The notes under the pieces were generated by a model that ran no database searches, was not told the origin of the DNA, and saw only the letters and a program-made list of their open reading frames with translations. Positions 20,190 to 29,436 of a stretch of 64,000 nt of DNA are shown here, one piece after another. This stretch comes from Methylophaga marina. GTDB lineage: Bacteria; Pseudomonadota; Gammaproteobacteria; Nitrosococcales; Methylophagaceae. Positions within the stretch are counted from its first letter, which is position 1. The number at the start of each line of letters is the position of its first letter. Location: positions 1,178,001 through 1,242,000 of the forward strand of contig NZ_AP027741.1 of the NCBI RefSeq assembly GCF_030296755.1. Reading direction: 5' to 3'. The position numbers and the translations under genes are program-made.

Positions 20190-20209
20190 CCGATGTTCAG
20201 CAACATCGG
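20190..20209. promoter_or_regulatory. inverted repeat upstream of ssb
   Basis: A perfect 8-bp inverted repeat (CCGATGTT-CAGC-AACATCGG) lies 40 bp before the ssb start, just after a TTGACC that could be a -35 box. It could be an operator or an mRNA hairpin; the -10 element is weak. The rest of the 244-bp gap 20005-20248 shows a CTACC/GGTAG hairpin-like stretch but no gene. Confidence 0.4.
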
Positions 20210-20248
20210 CATAGATTTGACAGTCCCCATTAAACCAAGGAACAAGCC

Positions 20249-20764
20249 ATGTCAGTAAACAAGGTCATTCTGGTCGGACGACTCGGCGCAGAGCCTGAGA
20301 GTCGCGCCTTCCCTAATGGTGGTTCAATTTGTAATTTACGTATTGCCACTTCAGAAAGTTGGAAAGACAGACAAACCGGTGAGCGTCAGGAGCGCACTGA
20401 ATGGCACCGTGTAGTATTACGCAATAAGCTGGGTGAAATTGCTCAGCAGTACCTGCACAAAGGCTCACAAGTCTATATTGAAGGTCGTATTCAGACCCGC
20501 AAATGGCAGAACCAGCAGGGGCAAGATCAATACACCACAGAAATCGTGGGTAACGAAATGACGATGCTGGATAGCCGTGGCGGCGGCGGTGGTAATCAAG
20601 GTGGTGGCAGTAACTACAATGCCGGTGGTGGTGATACTTCGTTTGACCAACGTCCTCAACAACAATCTGGCGGCTATAACGCACCACAACCGGCCTCATC
20701 CTCTGCAGGTCCTGATTATGGTGGCGGTGGTGACGACTATTACGACGATGATATTCCGTTCTAG
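20249..20764 (+). CDS. ssb: single-stranded DNA-binding protein
   Basis: SSB coats ssDNA in replication, recombination and repair. The OB-fold (about 1-110) starts [17 protein letters not shown] and holds [19 protein letters not shown] Gly/Gln/Asn-rich linker (about 112-160) and the acidic tail ending DDDIPF (the partner-recruiting tip) follow. The 171 aa compare with 178 in E. coli. The start follows AAGGAA at proper spacing. It sits near uvrA as usual, but no LexA-type CTGT-N8-ACAG box was found in front. Confidence 0.97.
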   Translation: MSVNKVILVGRLGAEPESRAFPNGGSICNLRIATSESWKDRQTGERQERTEWHRVVLRNKLGEIAQQYLHKGSQVYIEGRIQTRKWQNQQGQDQYTTEIVGNEMTMLDSRGGGGGNQGGGSNYNAGGGDTSFDQRPQQQSGGYNAPQPASSSAGPDYGGGGDDYYDDDIPF

Positions 20765-20781
20765 ACTTGTCTGAGCCAATA

Positions 20782-20810
20782 AAAAAAGCCCTGTTTTTCA
20801 GGGCTTTTTT
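20782..20810. terminator. bidirectional terminator after ssb
   Basis: A 12-bp stem (AAAAAAGCCCTG paired with CAGGGCTTTTTT) around five T is flanked by T runs on both strands. It separates the convergent ssb and deacetylase genes. Confidence 0.92.
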
Positions 20811-20831
20811 GTGTTTTCAGATCAGAAAATT

Positions 20832-21749
20832 TTATAACAAAGCATCAATATGACTGGCCACACTGCGTCCTAATGCTGACATGACATAACCGCCTTCAAG
20901 TGTTGATACTATCCGACCTTGAGCATAGTTATCGGCTATTTTTTTCACTTCACGGGTCACCCAGGCAAAGTCCTCTTCCACTAAGTCCAGATCTGACATA
21001 TCGTCTTCCCGGTGCCCATCAAATCCGGCAGAAATAAAAATCAATTCGGGCTGAAATGTTTCCAGCTCCGGTAACCATTGCTGCTCAACCAACTGACGAA
21101 ACTGTTCACCGCTGGTCCCGGCAGCTAGGCCAATATTAATCATGTTGTCATGCTTGCCGGGCACGCCAGTATCTGGGTAAAACGGATGTTGAAAACTACT
21201 GCATAAAAGGACTTGTTCATTGCCTCGGAAAATATCTTCTGTGCCATTACCATGGTGTGCATCAAAGTCGATAATAGCTACTCGCTTCAGACCGTATTGA
21301 GCTATTGCATGAGCCACACCGACAGCAACATTGTTAAAGATACAAAACCCCATCGCCTTATTATGTTCGGCATGATGACCGGGCGGCCTGACACAACAAA
21401 AGGCGCTATTTGCGTCTTGGCTCATCACTAAGTCAACTGCTTTTACAACAGCACCGGCTCCACGTTGTGCCGCCGTTAATGACGCTGATACCATCAAGGT
21501 ATCGGCATCCAACCAAACACGTTCATTGTCTTGCAACTTCTGAAAGATCTCACTGACATAATCAGCATCATGGACACGGCATAATTGCTCTACAGAGACC
21601 ATCGGCGCGTCATAAAAATGCATAATCATTTCCAGGCCGCTGGCAATTAGGCGATCGTGAATGGCGGCAAGCCTTTCTGCCGTATCTGGGTGATATGATG
21701 TCGTTTCGTGCAATGCACAGTCAGCATGAGAGATAAACGCGATAGTCAT
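20832..21749 (-). CDS. histone-deacetylase-family (AcuC/AphA-like) deacetylase
   Basis: Arginase/deacetylase-fold zinc amidohydrolase of 305 aa. The catalytic motif RPPGHHAE (tandem His) and zinc ligands in DFDAHHGNGTEDIF and SAGFDGHREDDM are present. The GGYVMSALGRSV end holds the Tyr/Gly region near the active site. Bacterial members deacetylate acetylpolyamines, acetoin-related substrates or proteins. The divergent neighbour is a PatZ-like protein acetyltransferase (68 bp between starts), so a paired acetylation/deacetylation role is attractive but only inferred. Confidence 0.88.
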   Translation of the reverse strand: MTIAFISHADCALHETTSYHPDTAERLAAIHDRLIASGLEMIMHFYDAPMVSVEQLCRVHDADYVSEIFQKLQDNERVWLDADTLMVSASLTAAQRGAGAVVKAVDLVMSQDANSAFCCVRPPGHHAEHNKAMGFCIFNNVAVGVAHAIAQYGLKRVAIIDFDAHHGNGTEDIFRGNEQVLLCSSFQHPFYPDTGVPGKHDNMINIGLAAGTSGEQFRQLVEQQWLPELETFQPELIFISAGFDGHREDDMSDLDLVEEDFAWVTREVKKIADNYAQGRIVSTLEGGYVMSALGRSVASHIDALL

Positions 21750-21817
21750 AACGACACCTTAAACAATCGTAATAAAGTTTTTGTAAGCTAATCGTATCAG
21801 GAAACTGGACCAGTGAT

Positions 21818-24496
21818 ATGACCACACATTTTTTAGACCGTCTGTTTTCACCTCGCTCAATTGCTGTATTTGGCGCCAGTCAGACCACAGATGCGGTTGG
21901 CAGACGGGTGTTTGACAACCTGATTGACACTGACTTTAACGGACCCGTCTATGCCGTGAACCCTAAATATGATCGTATTGATGATCATATTTGCTACCCG
22001 AATATCGAAGCCATTAATGAAGCTGTGGACTTGGCTGTTATCGCTACCCCCGCCAGCACCATAGAAGCCATCATGCATCAATGTGGTCATGCCGGAGTGA
22101 AAGCGGCCATCATTATTTCGGCGGGTTTCAGTGAAGGTCAGGGGCAAGGTCTCAAGCTCGAACACGATGTTGTTAAAGCAGCCAAGCAATCCAATATCCG
22201 AATTCTCGGACCTAATTGTCTTGGCCTTATCCGCCCCAGTATTGGCATGAATGCCACCTTTAGTAAAAATACTGCAGCGCCTGGCCAACTAGCTTTAATT
22301 TCACAATCAGGCGCTTTATGTACGGCGATTCTGGACTGGGCGGCCGCCAATGAGGTCGGTTTTTCTGCCATTATTTCATTGGGTAATGCCGCTGATATTG
22401 ATTTTGGTGATCTGCTCGACTTTCTAGCTCAGGATCACAAAACCCAGAGTATTCTGCTGTATGTCGAAGGTATTCGCGATGCCCGCCGTTTTATGAGCGG
22501 GCTACGGATTGCTTCACGCATGAAACCAGTGGTTGTAATCAAAGCAGGCCGCCATCAAGCTGGCTCACAGGCGGCTTTAACGCATACCGGTGCCATGATG
22601 GGTGGTGATGATGTATTTAATGCCGCAATTCAACGAGCTGGTGTGGTCAGAGCCGATACCATTCAGCAGCTTTTTGCCGCCGCTGAGTTATTAGCCACTC
22701 AATGTAGGGTGCATGGCCGGCGTTTGGCGATCGTCACCAATGGCGGAGGCCTTGGGGTGATGGCGACTGACAGAGCGATTGATTTAGGCATTGAGTTAGC
22801 CAGCCTGTCGGAGGCGACTATTACCAACCTGGATAAAGTATTACCTCATCACTGGTCGCGCAGTAATCCGATTGATGTACTTGGCGATGCCTCACCAGAA
22901 CGCTATAAAGCTGCCGTAAATGTCTGTTTGCAGGATGAAAGCATTGATGGGGTATTAGTGATGCTGTCTCCACAAGCCATGACCGATCCTGATGCCTGTG
23001 CACAAGCCGTTATTGATGCACACCAGACAAGCTCAAAACCCGTTCTGGCTTGCTGGATGGGTCAACAGCTTATTGCCAGTGCGGATCGTTTATTTGCCCG
23101 TCATCATGTGCCCTGTTTTTCTGATCCGGAATCCTCAGTAGAAGCCTTTGCCTGCCTCGCGCGCTTTTATGAAAACCAGCAATTATTAATGCAGGTACCA
23201 GGCCCATTATCATCACACAGCGAACCGGATATTGAGGGTGCGCGACTGATTATCGAGAGTGTACTGGCTGAAAACAGGCAAACATTAACCACAGCTGAGT
23301 CGAGAGCCTTATTACATGCTTTTGATATCCCGGTCAGTTTGAGCATTCAGTGCCACAGCGCCAATGAAGCGCTGGTCGCGGCAGAGAGTTTTGGTTATCC
23401 GGTAGCGATGAAAATCAATGATCGTCATATCCAGCATAAAACCGATGTAGGCGGCGTTCGCTTAAATATCAACAATGCGGCCGCCGTCAGATTGGTTTAC
23501 AAAGAACTACAGGAAGCGGTGCGTAAGAAAGTCCCGGATATGAAGGCATTCAGCGTCAGTATCGAACCAATGTATACCGATCCCTTCGGTAGAGAATGTC
23601 TGGTCGGCGTTAACCGTGACCCAGTATTTGGTACCACGATTGTATTTGGGGCCGGAGGTGTCAAAGTCGAAGTCTTGCAAGATACCGCTATTGCTCTGCC
23701 ACCTTTAAACACGTTCCTGGCAGACAAGCTGATTAACCAAACCAAAATTGCCGCTATGCTCGGCGAGTTCCGTGATATGCCTGCCGTGAATCGTGACGCC
23801 TTAATACAAGTGTTGTTACGGGTGTCTGAGATGGTTTGTGAATTACCAGAAATTGAATCACTGGACATCAACCCACTGGTCGTCGATGAACGCGGAGTGC
23901 TCGCTTTAGATGTCAGAATCGTCGTCGCACATCATGTAAAGACCATTCACCGCTATGATCATATGGCCATTCATCCATATCCAACACATTTGACCAGACA
24001 GGAACAGTTAGCCGATGGCACGGATATTATTATCCGTCCTATTCGCCCCGAAGATGCGCTGATTGAGCAGGTCTTTTTCCGAAAACTGTCTACAGAATCT
24101 CGCTACTTCCGCTTTATGCAAGAACTCAACGAATTGTCGCAAGATATGTTGATACGTTTTACACAGCTTGATTACAGCCGCGAATTGGCTTTAATGGCAG
24201 TGACCATGGAAAACAATGAAGAAATTGAAGTCGGTGTCGCCCGTTACAGTATGAACCCGGATGGTAACAGCTGTGAGTTTGCTTTGGTTGTCGCTGATGA
24301 ATGGCAACATAAAGGTATTGGCACACGACTGATGCAGGCCTTGATTTCCAGTGCCCGCCAGCAAGGGTTCAGCCTGATGGAAGGTGAAATTCTCACCAGT
24401 AATCAACCCATGCAACGACTGGTCGAAAGCCTAGGGTTTACCGTGACGGCCAGTCTGGAAGAGCCATCGATAAGACTGGCATCCATGTATTTGTAG
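21818..24496 (+). CDS. PatZ-like protein: NDP-forming acyl-CoA synthetase domains fused to a GNAT acetyltransferase
   Basis: Domain order: CoA-binding (about 8-100, IAVFGASQTTDAVGRRVF), succinyl-CoA-ligase-like (about 150-460), ATP-grasp (about 480-690, GYPVAMKINDRHIQHKTDVGG) and C-terminal GNAT (about 730-885, DEWQHKGIGTRLMQAL). At 892 aa it resembles E. coli PatZ (886 aa), which acetylates Lys of acetyl-CoA synthetase and other proteins. Unlike E. coli PatZ, which has Asn, the ALTHTGAMMGG segment keeps the His used for phospho-transfer in true ADP-forming acetyl-CoA synthetases. Synthetase activity may therefore remain. It is followed 88 bp later by ppnN on the same strand. Confidence 0.88.
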   Translation: MTTHFLDRLFSPRSIAVFGASQTTDAVGRRVFDNLIDTDFNGPVYAVNPKYDRIDDHICYPNIEAINEAVDLAVIATPASTIEAIMHQCGHAGVKAAIIISAGFSEGQGQGLKLEHDVVKAAKQSNIRILGPNCLGLIRPSIGMNATFSKNTAAPGQLALISQSGALCTAILDWAAANEVGFSAIISLGNAADIDFGDLLDFLAQDHKTQSILLYVEGIRDARRFMSGLRIASRMKPVVVIKAGRHQAGSQAALTHTGAMMGGDDVFNAAIQRAGVVRADTIQQLFAAAELLATQCRVHGRRLAIVTNGGGLGVMATDRAIDLGIELASLSEATITNLDKVLPHHWSRSNPIDVLGDASPERYKAAVNVCLQDESIDGVLVMLSPQAMTDPDACAQAVIDAHQTSSKPVLACWMGQQLIASADRLFARHHVPCFSDPESSVEAFACLARFYENQQLLMQVPGPLSSHSEPDIEGARLIIESVLAENRQTLTTAESRALLHAFDIPVSLSIQCHSANEALVAAESFGYPVAMKINDRHIQHKTDVGGVRLNINNAAAVRLVYKELQEAVRKKVPDMKAFSVSIEPMYTDPFGRECLVGVNRDPVFGTTIVFGAGGVKVEVLQDTAIALPPLNTFLADKLINQTKIAAMLGEFRDMPAVNRDALIQVLLRVSEMVCELPEIESLDINPLVVDERGVLALDVRIVVAHHVKTIHRYDHMAIHPYPTHLTRQEQLADGTDIIIRPIRPEDALIEQVFFRKLSTESRYFRFMQELNELSQDMLIRFTQLDYSRELALMAVTMENNEEIEVGVARYSMNPDGNSCEFALVVADEWQHKGIGTRLMQALISSARQQGFSLMEGEILTSNQPMQRLVESLGFTVTASLEEPSIRLASMYL

Positions 24497-24584
24497 AGCT
24501 GCAAGCAAAAATTATCTGAAAACCATTGATTGTTAGTAACAAGAGTGGGAGCATCAAATAGTAACCACCAAAGAAGGCGTGTGA

Positions 24585-25943
24585 ATGAAAAAAATCCCTT
24601 ATACCACTGTTCGTCCGATTCGAAGTCTTAACCTGTTATCACAGGAAGAAATCATCAAACTCAGCTCTCCCAGCGCTGAGCTGCACCAACTATTCAGAGA
24701 ATGCGCTCTGGCGATTCTCAACACTGACAGCCATGAAGATGATGCCGAAGAAATTCAGCAACTCTATGCGGACTTTGATATCCGCCTAAAGTCACAACCC
24801 CGTGGCGTGATGCTGGAAATATTTAATGCGCCAGCCCAATCCTTTGTTGATGGCACGCTGATTCGCGGTATTCAGGAGCATTTATCGTCGGTATTACGCG
24901 ATATTGTCTACACTGACTTTAAAATTCTGGCAGAAGAAACCAATAGTTCGGCGAAAATCACCGATAAAGTGTTCCGTATCTTGCGTAATGCCAATATGGT
25001 CAGGCCCAATGTCTCGCCTAATCTGGTGGTCTGTTGGGGCGGTCACTCTATTCCCCGCGAAGAGTATGACTATGCCAAACATGTCGGTTATGAATTCGGC
25101 TTAAGAGGACTGGACATCATCACCGGATGCGGTATTGGTGCCATGAAAGGTCCCATGAAGGGTGCTGCCGTCGGTCATGCCAAACAGCAAATCACTCATG
25201 GTCGTTATATTGGCATTAGCGAACCAGGCATCATTGCCTCTGAATCACCCAATGCCATCGTCAATGAACTGGTTATCATGCCGGATATTGAAAAGCGACT
25301 GGAAGCCTTTGTACGTCTGGGTCACGTTATCGTGGTCTTTCCCGGCGGCGTTGGCACGGTGGAAGAAATCTTCTATTTACTCAGTATTCTGCTTCATCCG
25401 GAAAATAAATACGGTATCCCATTAATCTTTGCCGGGCCCGAATCATGCCGGGACTATTTCGACACATTGGATGCCTTCCTCAAACAATGTCTGGGTGAAG
25501 ACATTAGCCAATTATATGAGATTGTTATTGGTGAGCCAGAGACCGTCGGCTACAAAGTCAAACAGGCCATAGCTGAAGTCCATGATAATCGTAGAGAAAC
25601 GGAAGAAGCGTATTACTACAACTGGCAGTTACATATTGACCCAATGCTGCAGCAGCCATTTATTCCCACTCATGAAAATATGGCCGCATTAAATTTAGAT
25701 CCATCACTGCCTAAGCACCTGCTTGCCAGCCAAATTCGTTCAGCATTTTCAGGCATTGTAGCCGGCAATGTGAAAAGTTTTGGTATCAAAGAAGTGGCGA
25801 AACACGGGCCCTATTTGCTTAAGGGCGATCCCAGCATCATGCGTGCGATTGATAATCTCCTCCATATTTTCGTTAAACAACAACGAATGAAACTCGGCCA
25901 GGGCGAAGGAGTTTACCAACCTTGTTATAAATTAGTGGGGTAG
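24585..25943 (+). CDS. ppnN: pyrimidine/purine nucleotide 5'-monophosphate nucleosidase PpnN
   Basis: PpnN splits nucleoside monophosphates into base and ribose 5-phosphate and is activated by (p)ppGpp in E. coli. The LOG-type core shows GGHSIPREEYDYAKHVGYE, GCGIGAMKGPMKGA and PGGVGTVEEI (nucleotide and phosphate binding). N- and C-terminal extensions of the PpnN subfamily flank it. The 452-aa length compares with 454 in E. coli. The start (MKKIPYTTVRPIRSL) follows AAGAAGGCG. It stands alone and is convergent with the hypothetical gene at 25947, with only 3 bp between stops. Confidence 0.93.
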   Translation: MKKIPYTTVRPIRSLNLLSQEEIIKLSSPSAELHQLFRECALAILNTDSHEDDAEEIQQLYADFDIRLKSQPRGVMLEIFNAPAQSFVDGTLIRGIQEHLSSVLRDIVYTDFKILAEETNSSAKITDKVFRILRNANMVRPNVSPNLVVCWGGHSIPREEYDYAKHVGYEFGLRGLDIITGCGIGAMKGPMKGAAVGHAKQQITHGRYIGISEPGIIASESPNAIVNELVIMPDIEKRLEAFVRLGHVIVVFPGGVGTVEEIFYLLSILLHPENKYGIPLIFAGPESCRDYFDTLDAFLKQCLGEDISQLYEIVIGEPETVGYKVKQAIAEVHDNRRETEEAYYYNWQLHIDPMLQQPFIPTHENMAALNLDPSLPKHLLASQIRSAFSGIVAGNVKSFGIKEVAKHGPYLLKGDPSIMRAIDNLLHIFVKQQRMKLGQGEGVYQPCYKLVG

Positions 25944-25946
25944 CGT

Positions 25947-26543
25947 TTACTCGACAATAGTAAGGGATGTCACATAGACGACTTCACAGGCGTGAGCACC
26001 GATATCATCTCTGGTCATGGAGCTTTTCCATGACCAGCCATCGGTGGCTCTAGCCTGAATTAACTGGCCTTCCAATGCAATTATCTGTCCTGTTTTTACT
26101 TTCTTTAAGACCGTGGCAACCTGACTATCAGCAGGGATCATATGCATATTGGCACTTTGGGTTTCAATATCACGTCGTGGTATCGGGAACTGCTCCACTT
26201 GCCAGTAATACCATCGCCTGGTCTGAGTGATTTCAATCTTCGCCAAAACGCTCTCATCTGACATTTTCTGCCAGCCTAATGCTAAGTCGGTCGGGGATAA
26301 GTCACTTTCTCTGTCTAAACGATAATCTTCACGCCCCAACACTTTCGCTTGTAGTGAAAAGTGTGCCAGGGGTGTGATTTGATACCCTTCAAAGTTAAAC
26401 GGTATCACTTGACTGAGCGGTGATTGCACTGGCGCCTGAGCCACTTTAACACCCGGCCCTAAACTGACTTCTTCTTTATGCTGACATTGTTTTACAGTAA
26501 CAACGACAAGCACAATCAACAAAAGCCATTTCACTAGCGTCAT
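25947..26543 (-). CDS. conserved protein of unknown function, N-terminal membrane anchor
   Basis: I do not know a function for this 198-aa protein. An N-terminal hydrophobic helix (about 4-18) is followed by KQCQHKEE, either a short cytosolic/periplasmic anchor or a poor lipobox. The mature part has the blocks YRLDRESDLSPTDLALGW, QTRRWYYWQVEQFPIPRR and SANMHMIPAD, which I recall from uncharacterised proteobacterial proteins. The C-terminal half (KTGQIIALEGQLI, DGWSWKSS) looks beta-rich. Its start overlaps the stop of the AmpG-like permease gene by 4 bp, so the two are translationally coupled. Confidence 0.7.
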   Translation of the reverse strand: MTLVKWLLLIVLVVVTVKQCQHKEEVSLGPGVKVAQAPVQSPLSQVIPFNFEGYQITPLAHFSLQAKVLGREDYRLDRESDLSPTDLALGWQKMSDESVLAKIEITQTRRWYYWQVEQFPIPRRDIETQSANMHMIPADSQVATVLKKVKTGQIIALEGQLIQARATDGWSWKSSMTRDDIGAHACEVVYVTSLTIVE

Positions 26544-28084
26544 TGGGGAGTAGTGAGATTAAAGCGTTTGCCAGCAAGCATAATCAGCAATAAGACCGGT
26601 AGCCCCATCAGGGCCGTCATCAAGAAAAAGTTTTCAAAACCGATGGATTCCACCATAGAGCCTGAATAACCGCCCAACACTTTGGGTATTAAGGTCATCA
26701 ATGAGCTAAAAATCGCATACTGTACAGCGGTAAAAGAGATATTGGTCAAACTGGATAAAAAAGCAATAAAGGCGGCATTCGCCAGGCCACCCGATAAATT
26801 ATCAGCGGTAATCACCACATAGAGCATGGTGATATCGTGACCGCTTTGCACCAGCAGCATAAATAGCAGATTGGTAATAGCAGATAACACCGCGCCCAGC
26901 ATCAATATCGGCATCACGCCATAACGCAAAACCAATATACCACCGTAGAAAGCACCGAAGATGGTCATAAACACGCCAAAGGTTTTCACGACAGTGGCGA
27001 TTTCAGTTTTGGTAAACCCCAGGCTTTGATAAAGTGGATTTGCCACCACCCCAAGCACAATATCTGAAATCCGATACAAGCCCACTAGAGCCAATAATAA
27101 CCAAGCTAAAGACCAGCCATAACGGGTAAAGAAGTCCTGAATAGGTGCAACATAACTGTGAGTCACACTTTGTTTATCGATAAACTTTATTTGTGTCATC
27201 AGCATCGCCACCAAGGCTGCAGCAAAACCGGCAAATACCAGCCGGATCAATTCGATAATCACTGACACCAACTGAGGGTTACTGAGCAACATACCCAGCT
27301 TTTGTTTCGCCTGCTCCGTTAAGTCTGCTGTCAGTGAAAAGCTACAGATAAAGGCGCTCACCGCCAGCAAAAAGGTTATAAAAAATCGCACATGATGACG
27401 ACGGTTGATTAAAGCTGATTCCTGTTGTTGCTTGGGCTCATCAATGATCAAGGTGGTCACAATGCCAAACAAAAATAAACTGGCCATGCTCCAGTAGGTT
27501 ATTTGCCAGGCTCCATAATTATAATGGTCCATGCTGGTGCCAAAATAACTGGCCAGGAATAAGGCGCCACCACCCGCCACTAACATGCCAATTCGATAAC
27601 CAGCAATGTAACTGGCCGACATCATCGCTTGCAGTTCAGCATTGGCAGATTCAATACGGTAGGCATCAGTCACAATATCCTGGGTAGCCGAGGAAAAGCC
27701 CAGACACACGGCTGCTACGCCCATCCAAACCAAAGAATCTTGGGCTGGATCCACCATTGCCATAAAAATAATGGAGCCCATCACCATGCATTGGGATAAT
27801 AATAGCCAGGCACGACGACGGCCGAGCAGACGGGTTAATATCGGTAAGGGCATCACATCCACCAGCGGTGCCCAGACGAATTTGAATGAGTAACCCAGGG
27901 CTGCCCAACTGAAATAAGTGATTTCACTTTTTGCGATACCGACTTCGCCAAGCCATAGGCTTAATGTGGAAAAAATCAGTAATAACGGCAGACCTGCCAT
28001 GATGCCAAACACAAGCATTGTGAGCACCCGTGGGTGCATAAATGCTTGTAAACTCTCATGCCATGAACGTAGTCGTGCTATCAA
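26540..28084 (-). CDS. AmpG-like major facilitator permease
   Basis: This is a polytopic MFS protein of 514 aa with about 12-14 membrane helices. The N-terminal region (FGIMAGLPLLLIFSTLSLWL) followed by SWAALGYSFKFVWAPLVD is typical of the AmpG group. AmpG imports GlcNAc-anhydro-muropeptides for peptidoglycan recycling. AmpG paralogues with other substrates exist, so muropeptide specificity is probable rather than certain. It precedes the coupled unknown gene (4-bp overlap). No ampD or nagZ lies nearby. The upstream 164-bp gap also serves the divergent dinB. Confidence 0.82.
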   Translation of the reverse strand: MIARLRSWHESLQAFMHPRVLTMLVFGIMAGLPLLLIFSTLSLWLGEVGIAKSEITYFSWAALGYSFKFVWAPLVDVMPLPILTRLLGRRRAWLLLSQCMVMGSIIFMAMVDPAQDSLVWMGVAAVCLGFSSATQDIVTDAYRIESANAELQAMMSASYIAGYRIGMLVAGGGALFLASYFGTSMDHYNYGAWQITYWSMASLFLFGIVTTLIIDEPKQQQESALINRRHHVRFFITFLLAVSAFICSFSLTADLTEQAKQKLGMLLSNPQLVSVIIELIRLVFAGFAAALVAMLMTQIKFIDKQSVTHSYVAPIQDFFTRYGWSLAWLLLALVGLYRISDIVLGVVANPLYQSLGFTKTEIATVVKTFGVFMTIFGAFYGGILVLRYGVMPILMLGAVLSAITNLLFMLLVQSGHDITMLYVVITADNLSGGLANAAFIAFLSSLTNISFTAVQYAIFSSLMTLIPKVLGGYSGSMVESIGFENFFLMTALMGLPVLLLIMLAGKRFNLTTPQ

Positions 28085-28248
28085 AATCGGTCTCAGATCG
28101 CGTTGAATCAGCTAAAGTAACATTGAAGTATATCTGGTTCCACTTTTGTTGCTTGAGATGCAGATAGCCAGAAAACATTGCTGATCATCATGCAGTCAAC
28201 GATAATGAGAAAATAATGAGAACACACTTCTGATATTCTTGATACCTC

Positions 28249-29337
28249 ATGGCTAAGCAACGCAAAATAATTCACGTTGATATGGATGCTTTTTTTGCTT
28301 CGGTAGAACAGCGTGATTACCCGGAATACAAAGGCAAACCATTGATTGTCGGTGGCCAGCCTAACAGCCGTGGCGTGGTCGCAGCCTGTAGTTATGAAGC
28401 CAGAAAATATGGCATTCACTCGGCTATGCCCTGTTCGCGCGCCTATCGCTTATGCCCCCATGCGCTGTTTGTGCCGCCGCGCTTTGATGCCTATCGTGAA
28501 GTTTCCAACCAAATCCGTGATATTTTCTGGCGCTATGCCAGTGAAGTTGAGCCTTTATCTCTCGATGAAGCCTATTTGGATGTCACCTACACCGAGGCCT
28601 TTAATGGCTCAGCGACATTGATTGCCCAGGCCATTAAACGTGAGATTTTGCAGGAAACTAGACTCACAGCCTCTGCTGGTGTTTCCTACAATAAATTCCT
28701 CGCAAAAATTGCCTCAGATATGGATAAACCCAACGGGCTCTATGTCATCAGACCTGAGCAAGGCGAAGTCTTTGTCGCCGATCTTCCTGTCGGTAAATTT
28801 CATGGCGTTGGCCCTGCCACAGAAACCAAAATGCATAATCTCGGCATTCATACCGGCAAGGACCTGCGTGAGAAATCATTAAGCGAACTGACTGAGCGTT
28901 TCGGCAAGGCGGGTCAGTATTACTACAACATCGCCCGAGCTATCGACGACCGCCCGGTTCGTAGCCAACGTATCCGTAAATCACTCGGTAAAGAAACTAC
29001 CTTTGCAGAAGATATTCACTCGATTCCTGAGTTAACCGCCAAACTGCTCGATTTGGCTGAACGCGTGTTTGAGAGTTTGGATAAACAACACCTGAAAGCA
29101 CGTACCGTCACCGTTAAAGTGAAATATGCTGACTTTCAACAAGTCACCCGGGCACACAGCGCCGAGCACATCATTAAACTGACTGACTTAAAAAAGATTA
29201 TTCCGTTGTTGCTGGAGAAAACAGAGGCGGGTCATAAACCAGTAAGACTGGTCGGATTAAGTATGAGTGGGTTTGATTTGCCTTCTACAGAAACTGTTCA
29301 ACCACAGCTGGACTTTGAACTGCATGATCAGTTTTAA
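28249..29337 (+). CDS. dinB: DNA polymerase IV
   Basis: Y-family translesion polymerase of 362 aa. The catalytic carboxylates lie in HVDMDAFFASVEQRD (about 8-22) and SLDEAYLDVT. The steric-gate and finger region CSYEARKYGIHSAMP, the HhH region (GKFHGVGPATETKMHNLG) and the little-finger domain are complete. The C-terminus ends QPQLDFELHDQF; the QLDFEL segment resembles a beta-clamp-binding motif. A CTG-N9-CAG lies upstream (28181-28195), one base short of LexA spacing, so SOS control is not shown. Confidence 0.95.
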   Translation: MAKQRKIIHVDMDAFFASVEQRDYPEYKGKPLIVGGQPNSRGVVAACSYEARKYGIHSAMPCSRAYRLCPHALFVPPRFDAYREVSNQIRDIFWRYASEVEPLSLDEAYLDVTYTEAFNGSATLIAQAIKREILQETRLTASAGVSYNKFLAKIASDMDKPNGLYVIRPEQGEVFVADLPVGKFHGVGPATETKMHNLGIHTGKDLREKSLSELTERFGKAGQYYYNIARAIDDRPVRSQRIRKSLGKETTFAEDIHSIPELTAKLLDLAERVFESLDKQHLKARTVTVKVKYADFQQVTRAHSAEHIIKLTDLKKIIPLLLEKTEAGHKPVRLVGLSMSGFDLPSTETVQPQLDFELHDQF

Positions 29338-29363
29338 AAACCACGCATCCTAGAGTTGGATTG

Positions 29364-29419
29364 AAGGGGGAACCCCAATGTGAGCTTAATAACGACATTG
29401 AGCTCCTCCCTCCTTTTTT
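29364..29419 (+). terminator. possible terminator after dinB
   Basis: A 6-bp CAATGT/ACATTG stem lies inside an imperfect outer pairing of AAGGGGG with CCCTCCTT, and six T follow. It lies between convergent dinB and the cupin gene. The structure is irregular. Confidence 0.4.
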
Positions 29420-29436
29420 ATGCCAAGCAGTATTTC

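Noticed and set aside
20465-20699. His/Tyr-rich minus-strand frames opposite the ssb linker
   Set aside because: They mirror the Gly/Gln-rich repeat codons of SSB and carry no independent start signals.
28181-28195. CTG-N9-CAG upstream of dinB as a LexA box
   Set aside because: LexA needs CTG-N10-CAG; the spacing is one base short and the flanks do not match.
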